A stretch of DNA of 33,266 bases from Nostoc commune NIES-4072 (GTDB lineage: Bacteria > Cyanobacteriota > Cyanobacteriia > Cyanobacteriales > Nostocaceae). Shown here piece after piece: positions 24,587 to 32,711 of this stretch (the first letter of the stretch is position 1; every line of letters begins with the position of its first letter). Where the stretch lies: positions 5,969,537 through 6,002,802 of the forward strand of contig NZ_BDUD01000001.1 in NCBI RefSeq assembly GCF_003113895.1. The letters run 5' to 3'. The position numbers were made by a program, and so were the translations under genes. The notes under the pieces are model-generated. The model was given only the letters and a program-made list of their open reading frames with translations, did no database searches and had not been told where the DNA came from.

Positions 24587-26338
24587 ATGTTACTCATGCT
24601 CAGACGCAAAAGCCGCCATACAATTTTCTCGCTGGCTATGCTTGTGCTTGTTATATGCTTTACTCTGTTAACTGTGCGTTCATTTGGGCAAAGAATTATG
24701 ACATCAGCACCCCAATTGCTCACCGACCCATTTTTGCAACTGCCAACTGAAACCTCAGTGCAAGTAGTTTGGTTTACTGAGTTTGCTGGTGTTAATCATA
24801 CAGTAACCTACGGCGAAAATCTTCAACAAACTGCTAAGGCAAATACTACCAAACTCACTCGCACTAGTGAAGACCAACACTCAAGAGTTGCAAACCAAAT
24901 CAAAGACGGACAAGTTTATCAAAAACCTGTCCAACGCGACATTTGGCGGCATGAGGCTGAGGTGAGTGGGTTAACTCCTGGTTTGCGGGTAAACTATCGC
25001 ATTACGAGTGGGCGAGAAGACGGCGAAACTGTTAGCAGTGATGTCTTTACCCTTGCAGCTACTCCAAAACCAGATACACCACTAAAAATTTTACTTACCT
25101 CTGACCATCAGTTAAAACCGATGACAGCAGCAAATCTACAAAAGGTGGTGGAAACGGTTGGCCGGGTTGATGGGGTGTGGTTTGCTGGTGATTTAGTGAA
25201 TGTTAGCGATCGCGCCTCAGAATGGTTTGATGATAATAGTGGTGGTGCGTTATTTCCCGGTTTACAAGGTCGTGCTAAATATGAAATGACGCACGACGGT
25301 GTAAAAACAACCTACATCGGTGGACAAATAATTCAACACGCACCCATGTTTACCTGCATTGGCAATCATGAAGTGATGGGACGCTTTGCCAGGACGGGAA
25401 GTTTAAATGATGAATTTGATGATACAATTCCCCGTGCCGTCGCTCAAAAAATGTATCAAGACAAATCTTTAATAGATAATTCTTTTAATACTAATACTTA
25501 TGAAGAGATTTTCTCTTTACCAAAAAGTAAAAAGGGTGGAAAAAGATATTATGCAGTCAGCTTTGGTAATGTGCGTTTGGTGGTACTGTACGCTACGAAT
25601 ATGTGGCGAACTCCTAGCTTAGGTGGAAAGCATAAGGGTAGATATCGAGAAGCCGAAAAGGATTTAAATAATCCTGAAGATTGGGGTTATGGACAGGTAA
25701 TCTATGAGCCAATCGCTAAAGGCAGCAAGCAGTACAATTGGCTAAAGGCAGAACTCAACAGTCCTGAGTTTCAACAAGCAAAATACAAAGTTGTGATGTT
25801 TCATCATCCACCTCATACTCTGGGTGATAATATAGTTCCTGCTTATACAGAACCAGTTCAAATAATTGAACGGGATGATAATAATATCAAAGCAGTGCGT
25901 TATGAGTACCCAAAAGATGCAGATTACATTATCCGCGATGTTGTCCCTTTACTTGAAGCAGCTAATGTGCAATTGGTATTTTATGGGCATTCCCATTTGT
26001 GGAACCGTTTTGTTAGTCAGAGTGGAATGCACTTTCTAGAAACATCTAATGTAGGCAATACTTACGGCGCTGCTTGGGGTGATAGAAAGCGAGAAGTGCC
26101 AATTGGATATCAAGAAGATTATGTTAAAGTTGGTGATCCTAATGGGTTAGAACCGATAGTGCCAACAATTTCCCCTTTGTTGGGTGAAGATGGAAAGCCG
26201 ATGCCTTATATTGCGAGTAATGATATTACGGTTTTTAGTATCTTTGATACGGGGACGGGTACGATAAGTAGTTATCGTTTTGATACTCGCAAGCCGGATT
26301 CGGAAGTATTGAAATTTGACGAATTTAAGTTGAAATAG
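24587..26338 (+). CDS. Secreted metallophosphoesterase, purple acid phosphatase-like
   Basis: An N-terminal membrane/signal segment (RRKSRHTIFSLAMLVLVICF) is followed by a fibronectin-like N-terminal domain (PFLQLPTETSVQVVWFTEF, then HEAEVSGLTPGLRVNYRI) as in purple acid phosphatases. The calcineurin-like metal sites follow in order: ILLTSDHQ, VWFAGDLVN, CIGNHEVMG, VMFHHPPH and VFYGHSHLW. The first motif is DHQ where many relatives have DxH, which may change one metal ligand. Likely an exported phosphatase or phosphodiesterase of unknown substrate. The open frame reaches a TTG at 24554; I prefer ATG 24587 (MLLMLRRK), although ATG 24596 is also possible. About 583 residues, frame intact. Confidence 0.85.
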   Translation: MLLMLRRKSRHTIFSLAMLVLVICFTLLTVRSFGQRIMTSAPQLLTDPFLQLPTETSVQVVWFTEFAGVNHTVTYGENLQQTAKANTTKLTRTSEDQHSRVANQIKDGQVYQKPVQRDIWRHEAEVSGLTPGLRVNYRITSGREDGETVSSDVFTLAATPKPDTPLKILLTSDHQLKPMTAANLQKVVETVGRVDGVWFAGDLVNVSDRASEWFDDNSGGALFPGLQGRAKYEMTHDGVKTTYIGGQIIQHAPMFTCIGNHEVMGRFARTGSLNDEFDDTIPRAVAQKMYQDKSLIDNSFNTNTYEEIFSLPKSKKGGKRYYAVSFGNVRLVVLYATNMWRTPSLGGKHKGRYREAEKDLNNPEDWGYGQVIYEPIAKGSKQYNWLKAELNSPEFQQAKYKVVMFHHPPHTLGDNIVPAYTEPVQIIERDDNNIKAVRYEYPKDADYIIRDVVPLLEAANVQLVFYGHSHLWNRFVSQSGMHFLETSNVGNTYGAAWGDRKREVPIGYQEDYVKVGDPNGLEPIVPTISPLLGEDGKPMPYIASNDITVFSIFDTGTGTISSYRFDTRKPDSEVLKFDEFKLK

Positions 26339-26710
26339 TAGTTTCTTACTTTCCTCTGCCTAGTGGTCTATCGCATTAGTAATGCCCAGGTTTGTAGTGA
26401 GCTATTTATCGCTCAAATCAAGGACTAAAGTCCTTACTACGAACTTTTATAACCCTTCAGAATTAATCAGACAGACTACTAGAGTGATCGAACGCTAAAA
26501 GCAATTTGATTGTGGAGTGAGAATTGCTGCAACCCGAATTTGATGCTGCCAGTTATCACTGAAGTCATACTCGTATAAAAAACCTTCTCGCATCTTTGTC
26601 GAAAAAAATCGCTCTCTTAATTCTTAGCTTGCTTGTGTAGTTTGATTTTATAATGTAAAATTCAAACCAGTCCTTGAATAACACAGCTAATATAAAGCAT
26701 TTAATTAGCA
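26339..26710. other. Intergenic region containing a branched-hairpin repeat
   Basis: No gene. It holds the three-way-junction repeat at 26390-26444; the remainder is AT-rich and presumably includes the promoter for the gene at 26711. I looked here for remnants of the displaced half of the FAD oxidoreductase gene and saw none. Confidence 0.45.
26390..26444. repeat. Dispersed repeat able to fold into a three-way junction
   Basis: The outer stem GTTTGTAGT/ACTACGAAC (one G-T pair) encloses two side hairpins, GAGC-TATTTATC-GCTC and AAGGAC-TAAA-GTCCTT. I recognise AGGACTAAAGTCCTTACTAC as a very common cyanobacterial intergenic repeat. Confidence 0.75.
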
Positions 26711-28264
26711 ATGATACAGCAAATAAATAGCAACAACGTAACTCTTTCTTCGTCCTCACGTTTGAACCCAGTCCGCCTCGAATATACAAAGGGTAATAGC
26801 GAATCCATTATTGAAAAAAACTGTGAATTACTTGTCATAGCTTGTGACCCCAGGAACTTGTCTCAAATTTGTGATTACACGCCTGAAGAACGCGCTATCT
26901 TTGACAAGTTGAGAAATTTCACATTCCATACATCGCTACTCAAAGTCGAGGTCAATAATTCATCTTCCGAGACAAAAACATATCCTGTCATATTTGGTTC
27001 AAAACTATTGGAGAAGATGGACGGAACTGTATATGCATATCGTAACGAATCCGTCAAAGAATTTGGAACTGAGCGTGCGAGTGAAATGACACATAACTTG
27101 GTGACTGTCTATCAATTTGTAGGCGAAACTAAGACTCTATGGACTGACAGTGAGTTTAAGGAAAAACTTAAACAGGACTTGCAGAACAGCGACTGGTGGC
27201 CATTCTCTCCTAACTACGAGGTACTGGAAACCGTCACTACACCTTACTTCGATCACTTCTCTAATGAAGACTTGAAGGAGGGCTTACCTTGGAAGTTTCT
27301 GAATTTGCAGGGACAACATAATACCTTGTATGTGCATGGATTCACCTGTTTTGAATCGGTCTTGCATTGCTGGGATTACGCCGAATTGATGCTGAATTCT
27401 GTGGAAAGTGCAAAAAAAGCCTTGCCAAGTAATTCAGACGCGCCGATTGTAATTCTGGGTGCTGGTGTTAGTGGTCTCTTGTTTGCCGTTAGGCTAAAGA
27501 GGTTGGGATACACGAATATAGAAATTCTGGAATCAACCGACCGATACTCTGGAAAAACCCATACCATTACTGAAGACGGCCCTTATCCAAGCGGATCGCA
27601 TGAGAAGACAGTCTGTGAGTTAGGCACATGTTATTTATCGCCTTCCTACTATCACATGATTGAGGAACTGAAGGAATTTTTTGTGGACAACGACCAAATC
27701 GATTTCGTTAAGAATGATCCGAATTTTAGAGGGATTCTCACCAAAAATGAATTTCCAGATTCTTTTAAAGTGCCTCCCATTGTTACACAATCCGAATATA
27801 TCGTTTTGAAGGCTAAAGCCTTACTAGGTCATCCCCAAAATTTTGATTCAAGGTTGATACAACTTAGAATTGCTTTTGACCTCGCCAGATATAATATCCT
27901 TCATTTCGAGATAATGGGTTCACAAAAGCCGATGCCAGCAAAGCCACCAACGAAATTGCTGGAGAAAACGTTTTATGATTTCTTGAAAGACAACCAACTA
28001 CTTAGCCTTGTGGGCATGATGGAGTATATCTATTCTGTGCAGGGGTATGGTGTAATGACAGCCATCCCCGCTTATTATGGCTTAATCTGGATCACACCTA
28101 TCGTTATCCAAACGATTCTGCTCGATAATTTGGGTCTAGAAAATAAACCCGTTGTTACCGCATTGAAAAAGGGTTGGGGCGATGTTTGGAATCAAATAGT
28201 AACAAAAGAAAATCTTAATATTACCTATTTGGCAAAGACTAAATCCATTACACGTCTAGGCTAA
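26711..28264 (+). CDS. FAD-dependent amine oxidase-like oxidoreductase, apparently circularly permuted
   Basis: A 517-residue protein. The FAD-binding Rossmann motif VILGAGVSGLLFAVRLKRLG followed by IEILESTDRYSGKTHT normally opens this family, but here it starts near residue 246. Residues about 35-235 read like the second half of the same fold. They include LLVIACDPRNL, CDYTPEERAIFDKLRNFTFH, then TPYFDHFS, GLPWKFLNLQGQHNTLYVHG and FESVLHCWDYAELML, the last being the usual closing segment. After the Rossmann half the protein ends at GWGDVWNQIVTKENLNITYL and KTKSITRLG, just where the second half would normally continue. Total length equals one complete family member. Substrate unknown; oxidation of an amine or similar group using FAD is expected. 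ATG start, no neighbours in operon. Confidence 0.8.
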   Translation: MIQQINSNNVTLSSSSRLNPVRLEYTKGNSESIIEKNCELLVIACDPRNLSQICDYTPEERAIFDKLRNFTFHTSLLKVEVNNSSSETKTYPVIFGSKLLEKMDGTVYAYRNESVKEFGTERASEMTHNLVTVYQFVGETKTLWTDSEFKEKLKQDLQNSDWWPFSPNYEVLETVTTPYFDHFSNEDLKEGLPWKFLNLQGQHNTLYVHGFTCFESVLHCWDYAELMLNSVESAKKALPSNSDAPIVILGAGVSGLLFAVRLKRLGYTNIEILESTDRYSGKTHTITEDGPYPSGSHEKTVCELGTCYLSPSYYHMIEELKEFFVDNDQIDFVKNDPNFRGILTKNEFPDSFKVPPIVTQSEYIVLKAKALLGHPQNFDSRLIQLRIAFDLARYNILHFEIMGSQKPMPAKPPTKLLEKTFYDFLKDNQLLSLVGMMEYIYSVQGYGVMTAIPAYYGLIWITPIVIQTILLDNLGLENKPVVTALKKGWGDVWNQIVTKENLNITYLAKTKSITRLG

Positions 28265-28472
28265 TGTCTCTAAATTTCTTGACAAAAATATAGGTTAGTA
28301 CATCTACTACAGAAGAGGCAGAATTCGTCATTAATGAGTGGTTGAACTCCGTAAAAGTTGCCTCTTTAACGAACGAACTGCCTTTCCTTCTCTTCTTAGG
28401 CTGCGCCAACGAGACACTGGGCGAACGGAACGCTATATGAATGGGTAGCGTCTTGTAAAGAAGGAGAGTAGA
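28265..28472. other. Intergenic region downstream of the oxidoreductase
   Basis: No gene. One frame is open for about 45 codons (TSTTEEAEFVINEWLNSV...) without a start and without resemblance to the missing continuation of the oxidoreductase. Confidence 0.35.
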
Positions 28473-29405
28473 TCATAGACTACCGATCGCATCGGCAACT
28501 CGTTTAGAAACAAAGGGCAAAATTGCCTGACTCTTAGCCTGTGCTTTGCCTTCAGTAAATACCACTAAGAGGTAAGGGCGCTGTTCTGGTATTTCAATAT
28601 ACGCAACGTCATGGCGAACTTGACTTGTCCAACCTGCTTTTGACCAAATTTGAGCATTTTTAGTCAGTCCACCACCTAAAAAACCTGTTACCTGATTTTC
28701 CTCGGTGTCAGTGGGTAAATCGTTGAGATTACGTTTGAGTAAAGCCATCATAGCTTGCGATCGCCCACTTGAAACCGCCACCCCACCTACAATACTATGC
28801 AGTAACCGAGCGATCGCATTTGTTGTCAACATATTGCGATTTTCCAGTAAGTCTCCCGCAAACGCCCGTTCTCGTCCATAAGGGCCATCACCCCAAGTTT
28901 TTTGACAGACGTTAATCGTCTCCATTTCTTCCCAACCCAAAGATTGGTAATAGCGGTTAACAATATTACGTTGATATTTCCAGGTTTCAAAGGGCCCAGT
29001 TGGTAATTCTGGCCCTGATGTGGTTCCACTCAGAATATCCACAACCAAGCTGGTAGCATCATTACTAGAATCTACAATCATATCCCGCAAGGCGCGTTCT
29101 AACTCTTTGGAAGTGTTAGTCATCCCTTTTTCTAGCCATTCGTTTACCGCCACTAGGTAAAATAGCTTGACTACACTGGCGGGATAAATCCGTTCAACAC
29201 CACGATAACTAAAACCACGGACTGGATGATCCCAAAAAGCATTGGGAGTCAGCGCCCCACCAGTATTTACTAGCACTGGTGGATCGTAAACAACCCAAGT
29301 CAGGGCAATTTGATTACGGGCTAAGGTCGGAAATTCTGCCCAAGTTGCATCTAAAATGCCATTACCAAGATTTTCCAGTTGTTCGTCTTTATTAAAAAAA
29401 ATCAT
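28473..29405 (-). CDS. Class A beta-lactamase-like serine hydrolase
   Basis: A 310-residue member of the beta-lactamase/transpeptidase-like fold. The nucleophile motif SxxK is S77-VV-K80 in YPASVVKLFYL. The second motif appears as SSNDAT around 113-118 (class A enzymes usually have SDN), and the third as SKAGWTS (usually KTG or KSG). The altered motifs and long middle insertion suggest a serine hydrolase acting on another substrate rather than antibiotic resistance. No signal peptide is visible at the ATG start, which is unusual for a cell-wall enzyme. Its start codon is only nine bases from that of the divergent NlpC/P60 peptidase, so the two may share regulation and a link to peptidoglycan. 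Confidence 0.8.
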   Translation of the reverse strand: MIFFNKDEQLENLGNGILDATWAEFPTLARNQIALTWVVYDPPVLVNTGGALTPNAFWDHPVRGFSYRGVERIYPASVVKLFYLVAVNEWLEKGMTNTSKELERALRDMIVDSSNDATSLVVDILSGTTSGPELPTGPFETWKYQRNIVNRYYQSLGWEEMETINVCQKTWGDGPYGRERAFAGDLLENRNMLTTNAIARLLHSIVGGVAVSSGRSQAMMALLKRNLNDLPTDTEENQVTGFLGGGLTKNAQIWSKAGWTSQVRHDVAYIEIPEQRPYLLVVFTEGKAQAKSQAILPFVSKRVADAIGSL

Positions 29406-29414
29406 TCTCTAGTA

Positions 29415-30119
29415 ATGTCCTTTAATTTAAAATCCAAAATCCAAAATCTAAAATCAGGGGAGTATCAGTGTTTAGCTGACCTGAATTTATATGATTCTCC
29501 TGAATGTACGCGTTTAGCAACTCAAGCTGCATCTGGGAGACATTTATGGGTAACATCAAATCATCAAAATTTAGCGATTGAGGTGTATTTGTGTGAAGAT
29601 GACTATCCGGGATGGGTATCTCTTTCAGATTTTGATTCATTACAATCTGCTACTGTACATTATCAGGCTGCAACATTTTCTGAATCTGAAATTAAAAAAC
29701 TGCTAGCGGAGGTCATCGCCTTTACCCAAAAAGCGATGCAACAATCCAATTATTACCTTTGGGGTGGTACGGTTGGGCCAAATTATGACTGTTCTGGGTT
29801 GATGCAGGCGGCGTTTGCTTCGGTGGGTATTTGGCTACCTAGAGATGCCTATCAGCAGGAAGGATTCACTCAACCAATTACTATTGCAGAATTAGCAGCT
29901 GGGGATCTGGTATTTTTTGGAAATAGCCAAAAAGCAACCCATGTCGGGCTTTATTTGGCGGATGGTTATTACATTCATAGTTCTGGGAAAGATCAGGGAC
30001 GGGATGGGATTGGCATTGATATTCTCTCGGAACAGGGAGATGCTGTTAGTCAGTCGTACTATCAGCAGCTGCGAGGTGCTGGTAGAGTTATCAAGAGTTA
30101 CGAACCACAGAGACGCTGA
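29415..30119 (+). CDS. SH3b-NlpC/P60 peptidase (gamma-D-glutamyl-L-diamino acid endopeptidase)
   Basis: A 234-residue cysteine peptidase that cuts peptidoglycan stem peptides between D-Glu and the diamino acid, probably in cell-wall recycling. An N-terminal SH3b domain (GEYQCLADLNLYDSPE... to GWVSLSDFDS) precedes the NlpC/P60 domain. From ATG 29415 the catalytic residues are Cys126 (NYDCSGLMQAAF), His176 (ATHVGLYL) and His188 (GYYIHSSG). From memory these are the numbers reported for the crystallised Nostoc and Anabaena homologues, which supports this start over 29379. No signal peptide. The first dozen residues (LKSKIQNLKS) are encoded by heptamer repeats. The 3' end (SYEPQRR) runs into the ACCACAGAGACGCTGAGGG repeat. 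Confidence 0.94.
   Translation: MSFNLKSKIQNLKSGEYQCLADLNLYDSPECTRLATQAASGRHLWVTSNHQNLAIEVYLCEDDYPGWVSLSDFDSLQSATVHYQAATFSESEIKKLLAEVIAFTQKAMQQSNYYLWGGTVGPNYDCSGLMQAAFASVGIWLPRDAYQQEGFTQPITIAELAAGDLVFFGNSQKATHVGLYLADGYYIHSSGKDQGRDGIGIDILSEQGDAVSQSYYQQLRGAGRVIKSYEPQRR
29429..29456 (+). repeat. Heptamer repeat (AAAATCC)4 within the NlpC/P60 coding sequence
   Basis: Four tandem heptamers (AAAATCC twice, then AAAATCT and AAAATCA) lie just inside the start codon. This unit is a typical intergenic STRR of Nostoc punctiforme, here translated. Confidence 0.8.
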
Positions 30120-30133
30120 GGGCGCTGAGGCTT

Positions 30134-31147
30134 ATGAGGAGTGGGTTAGTTGATCTAGGGTTGAGTCAGGAAAATGGGGCGATTTCAGCTATTGTCCCAG
30201 ATGTTTCGGTGGTGCTGCCGATACATGACGAGGTGGAAAGTTTGCCGCTTTTACTAGAAGCGATCGCATTTACTTTATCTTCTAGTCAGATAAATTATGA
30301 AATCATTTGTGTGGATGATGGTTCTACAGATGGTTCCGGGGATTTTCTCAAAGAACAGGCGCAAATCCGCACAGATTTAAAGGCGGTGATTTTGCGTCGC
30401 AACTACGGACAAACTGCGGCGATGGCTGCTGGATTTTATTATGCAGTCGGTAAAGCGATCGTCACTTTAGATGCTGATCTCCAGAATGACCCGGCTGATA
30501 TCCCCATGTTATTAGCAAAGCTGGATGAGGGTTACGATTTGGTGAGTGGTTGGCGGCAAAAACGCCAAGATGGTGCTGTAAATCGCTTACTTCCTTCCAA
30601 AATTGCCAATTGGCTAATTCGCCGTACTACTAGCGTGAATATTCATGACTATGGCTGTTCACTGAAAGCCTATCGTGCAGAACTGCTAGCAGATATGAAC
30701 CTCTACGGAGAATTACACCGATTTTTACCAGCTTTAGCGTACATCGAAGGAGCTAGAATTACTGAAGTACCAGTGCGCCATCATGCCCGTCGCTTTGGTC
30801 GTAGTAAGTATGGGATTTGGCGGACATTCCGCGTGTTGATGGATTTGTTAACCATCCTGTTTATGAAAAGATTCCTCACCCGCCCAATGCACGTTTTTGG
30901 GCTGTTGGGATTGATTTCAATGGTTTCGGGAACTGCGATCGGAATTTACTTGACTTTCGTCAAATTAGTTTTAGGTGAGATGATTGGCAATCGCCCTTTG
31001 CTAATTTTAGCAGTTCTCCTCCTAGTAACTGGAGTGCAGTTATTTTGCTTCGGCCTTTTAGCAGAATTACTCATGCGTACATACCATGAATCCCAAGGAC
31101 GGCCTATCTATCGGGTGCGAGAAGTAGTAGCAAAAAATGTTAAGTAA
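30134..31147 (+). CDS. Glycosyltransferase family 2, polyprenyl-phosphate sugar transferase type
   Basis: A 337-residue GT-A enzyme of the DPM1/GtrB/ArnC type. It has VSVVLPIHDEVESLPLLLEA, then ICVDDGSTDGSGDFL, the metal-binding LDADLQNDPADIP, and the catalytic-region blocks DYGCSLKAYRAELL, EGARITEVPVRHHARRFG and SKYGIWRTFRVLMDL. Two C-terminal membrane helices (VFGLLGLISMVSGTAIGIYL; LLILAVLLLVTGVQLFCFGL) anchor it. Such enzymes move a sugar from a nucleotide donor to undecaprenyl phosphate or similar at the inner face of the membrane. It starts 14 bases after the peptidase stop, so co-transcription is likely. The gap contains repeat sequence (GACGCTGAGGGCGCTGAGG). Confidence 0.93.
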   Translation: MRSGLVDLGLSQENGAISAIVPDVSVVLPIHDEVESLPLLLEAIAFTLSSSQINYEIICVDDGSTDGSGDFLKEQAQIRTDLKAVILRRNYGQTAAMAAGFYYAVGKAIVTLDADLQNDPADIPMLLAKLDEGYDLVSGWRQKRQDGAVNRLLPSKIANWLIRRTTSVNIHDYGCSLKAYRAELLADMNLYGELHRFLPALAYIEGARITEVPVRHHARRFGRSKYGIWRTFRVLMDLLTILFMKRFLTRPMHVFGLLGLISMVSGTAIGIYLTFVKLVLGEMIGNRPLLILAVLLLVTGVQLFCFGLLAELLMRTYHESQGRPIYRVREVVAKNVK

Positions 31148-31163
31148 GGTAACAATAGTCATA

Positions 31164-31196
31164 GGCATTGGGCATTGGGCATTGGGCATTGGGCAT
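31164..31196. repeat. Heptamer tandem repeat (GGCATTG)n
   Basis: Four full copies and a partial one of GGCATTG. The same unit recurs at the end of the window (33237-33266). Confidence 0.85.
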
Positions 31197-31226
31197 GAGT
31201 AAACAGTCAAGAGTAAATATTGGTTT

Positions 31227-31250
31227 ACTCCTAACTCCTAACTCCTAACT
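31227..31250. repeat. Heptamer tandem repeat (ACTCCTA)n
   Basis: Three copies of ACTCCTA plus ACT; the complement, TAGGAGT, appears after the metalloprotease (5384) and the surface-protein gene. Confidence 0.8.
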
Positions 31251-31257
31251 CTTGTAC

Positions 31258-31277
31258 AGACGCGATTAATCGCGTCT
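31258..31277. terminator. 20-bp perfect palindrome downstream of the glycosyltransferase
   Basis: AGACGCGATTAATCGCGTCT is self-complementary along its full length. It lies between the GT2 gene and the MFS gene and may be a terminator or a dispersed palindrome; TCTCTTGAC follows with no T-tract. Confidence 0.45.
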
Positions 31278-31311
31278 CTCTTGACAAAAACCTCATTAAA
31301 TTGCATCTACC

Positions 31312-32565
31312 TTGAAAGCATTTAATACCTTTGACGCCGAACTGCGACGCAACCTGCTGATTTTGTTTACAGCAGGTTTATTATTCTGGTCGAGCATGTC
31401 TTCACTCTTACCAACCCTACCGCTTTACATCGATGATGTGGGCGCAAGCAAGCAAGAAATTGGGATTGTGATGGGCAGTTTCGCTATTGGCTTATTGCTA
31501 TCTCGCCCGATGCTGGGACGGTTAGCCGATGAACGTGGTCGAAAAATTACCTTACTGATTGGTACGATAGTAGCGGCGATCGCACCCTTCGGTTACTTGG
31601 CAACCAAATCAATTGGGATATTAATCCTAGTGCGAATTTTCCACGGCATTAGTATTGCCGCTTTTACGACTGGCTACAGTGCCTTAGTCGCAGATTTAGC
31701 TCCAACTGAAACTCGTGGCGAAATCATTGGTTACATGACCTTAGCAACTCCCCTTGGTTTAGCAATTGGCCCTGCCTTGGGTGGGTATTTAGAAGCTACA
31801 AGTGGTTACGGGATATTATTTCTCTTCGGTGCCGAATTGGGTTTTGTCGCTCTCTTGGAGATTGTACAAGTCACAAATCCGCCAGTACAGGCACAACAGC
31901 AAACAGAGGGAGAGAATCGCAACTTTTGGCAAATTTTGAGCAGTCCACGGGTAAAAGTTCCAACGATAGTTATGTTGTTGGTTGGTTTATCTATTGGTGC
32001 TGTACATACTTTTGTGTCGTTATTCCTCAAATCCACTGATGTGGACTTTAATGGCGGACTGTTTTTTACAGCTTCGGCAATTTCTAGTTTTAGTATCAGA
32101 GTATTTGCTGGTAAGGCAAGCGATCGCTTTGGTCGTGGTTTATTTATTACATTTGGTATTTTTTGCTACGTTTTAGCCTTAATACTGCTATGGCAGGCTC
32201 ACAGCGTGATGTTTTTCTTACTGGCTGCGATCGCTGAAGGTGCTGGTGGTGGTACACTCATCTCGATGATGGTAACAATGATGGCAGACCGCTCACTGCC
32301 ACAAGAACGGGGTCAAATTTTTGCTATATGCATAGCTGGACTTGACTTGGGAATTGCGATCGCTGCTCCTCTTCTGGGTATCATCGCAGAACTTGTAGGC
32401 TACCGCGATATGTTTGGCTATGGTGCTGTAATCACTTCTGTTGCACTTGTCCTTTTCCTCACCCAGTCGAGCAAAAACCTATCCAACTCATTTCGCTTTG
32501 CACTAGGTCTAGCTCCAGATGCCTATGCCTTAAAAAACCTAAAAGTTAGGAGCGAGGAACTTTAA
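31312..32565 (+). CDS. Major facilitator superfamily transporter
   Basis: A 417-residue MFS permease with twelve predicted membrane segments. The loop between helices 2 and 3 has the MFS signature as GRLADERGRKITLL, and the equivalent after helix 8 is GKASDRFGRGLFI. The first helices start at LLILFTAGLLFWSSMSSLLP, and the C-terminal half closes with LDLGIAIAAPLLGIIAEL. It resembles drug or metabolite exporters, but the substrate cannot be read from the sequence. Translation appears to begin at TTG 31312 (KAFNTFDAELRRN), since no ATG is available before the first helix; the Shine-Dalgarno site is weak. The gene ends in a hairpin. Confidence 0.9.
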   Translation: MKAFNTFDAELRRNLLILFTAGLLFWSSMSSLLPTLPLYIDDVGASKQEIGIVMGSFAIGLLLSRPMLGRLADERGRKITLLIGTIVAAIAPFGYLATKSIGILILVRIFHGISIAAFTTGYSALVADLAPTETRGEIIGYMTLATPLGLAIGPALGGYLEATSGYGILFLFGAELGFVALLEIVQVTNPPVQAQQQTEGENRNFWQILSSPRVKVPTIVMLLVGLSIGAVHTFVSLFLKSTDVDFNGGLFFTASAISSFSIRVFAGKASDRFGRGLFITFGIFCYVLALILLWQAHSVMFFLLAAIAEGAGGGTLISMMVTMMADRSLPQERGQIFAICIAGLDLGIAIAAPLLGIIAELVGYRDMFGYGAVITSVALVLFLTQSSKNLSNSFRFALGLAPDAYALKNLKVRSEEL

Positions 32566-32578
32566 TTCCTCACTCCTA
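32547..32578 (+). terminator. Hairpin spanning the MFS stop codon
   Basis: TAGGAG-C-GAGGAA pairs with TTCCTC-A-CTCCTA around a six-base loop that includes the TAA stop. It is built from the TAGGAGT-type heptamer and its complement and probably acts as the 3' end of the mRNA, although only a short T-run follows. Confidence 0.55.
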
Positions 32579-32603
32579 AATTTCAACTCTTAACTTTTAA
32601 AAA

Positions 32604-32677
32604 CGGGCGAGGAGGGATTCGAACCCCCGACACCGTGGTCCGTAGCCACGTGCTCTAGTCCACTGAGCTACACGCCC
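32604..32677 (-). tRNA. tRNA-Arg(ACG)
   Basis: The minus strand folds as a complete tRNA: acceptor GGGCGTG with CTCGCCC (one mismatch), D-arm GCTC-AGTGGACTA-GAGC, anticodon stem CGTGG/CCACG with loop CTACGGA (anticodon ACG), and T-arm with GGTTCGAATCC. The discriminator is G and CCA is not encoded. It reads CGU, and other CGN codons after deamination to inosine. Confidence 0.95.
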
Positions 32678-32711
32678 TCACCGACAATCTATATTAACAC
32701 GTTCTAACTAA

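Noticed and set aside
28308..28440. Possible displaced or continuing fragment of the FAD oxidoreductase in another frame
   Set aside because: The open frame has no resemblance to the expected continuation and no start codon.
29917..30153. Plus-strand 78-codon frame overlapping the peptidase gene
   Set aside because: It is a shadow of the NlpC/P60 gene running into intergenic repeat sequence.
31164..31250. Possible CRISPR-like repetition
   Set aside because: The units are seven bases, contiguous and without spacers; they are heptameric STRRs.
32604..32677. tRNA-Arg gene as an integration site of a genomic island
   Set aside because: There is no integrase, no direct repeat of the tRNA 3' end, and ordinary genes lie on both sides.
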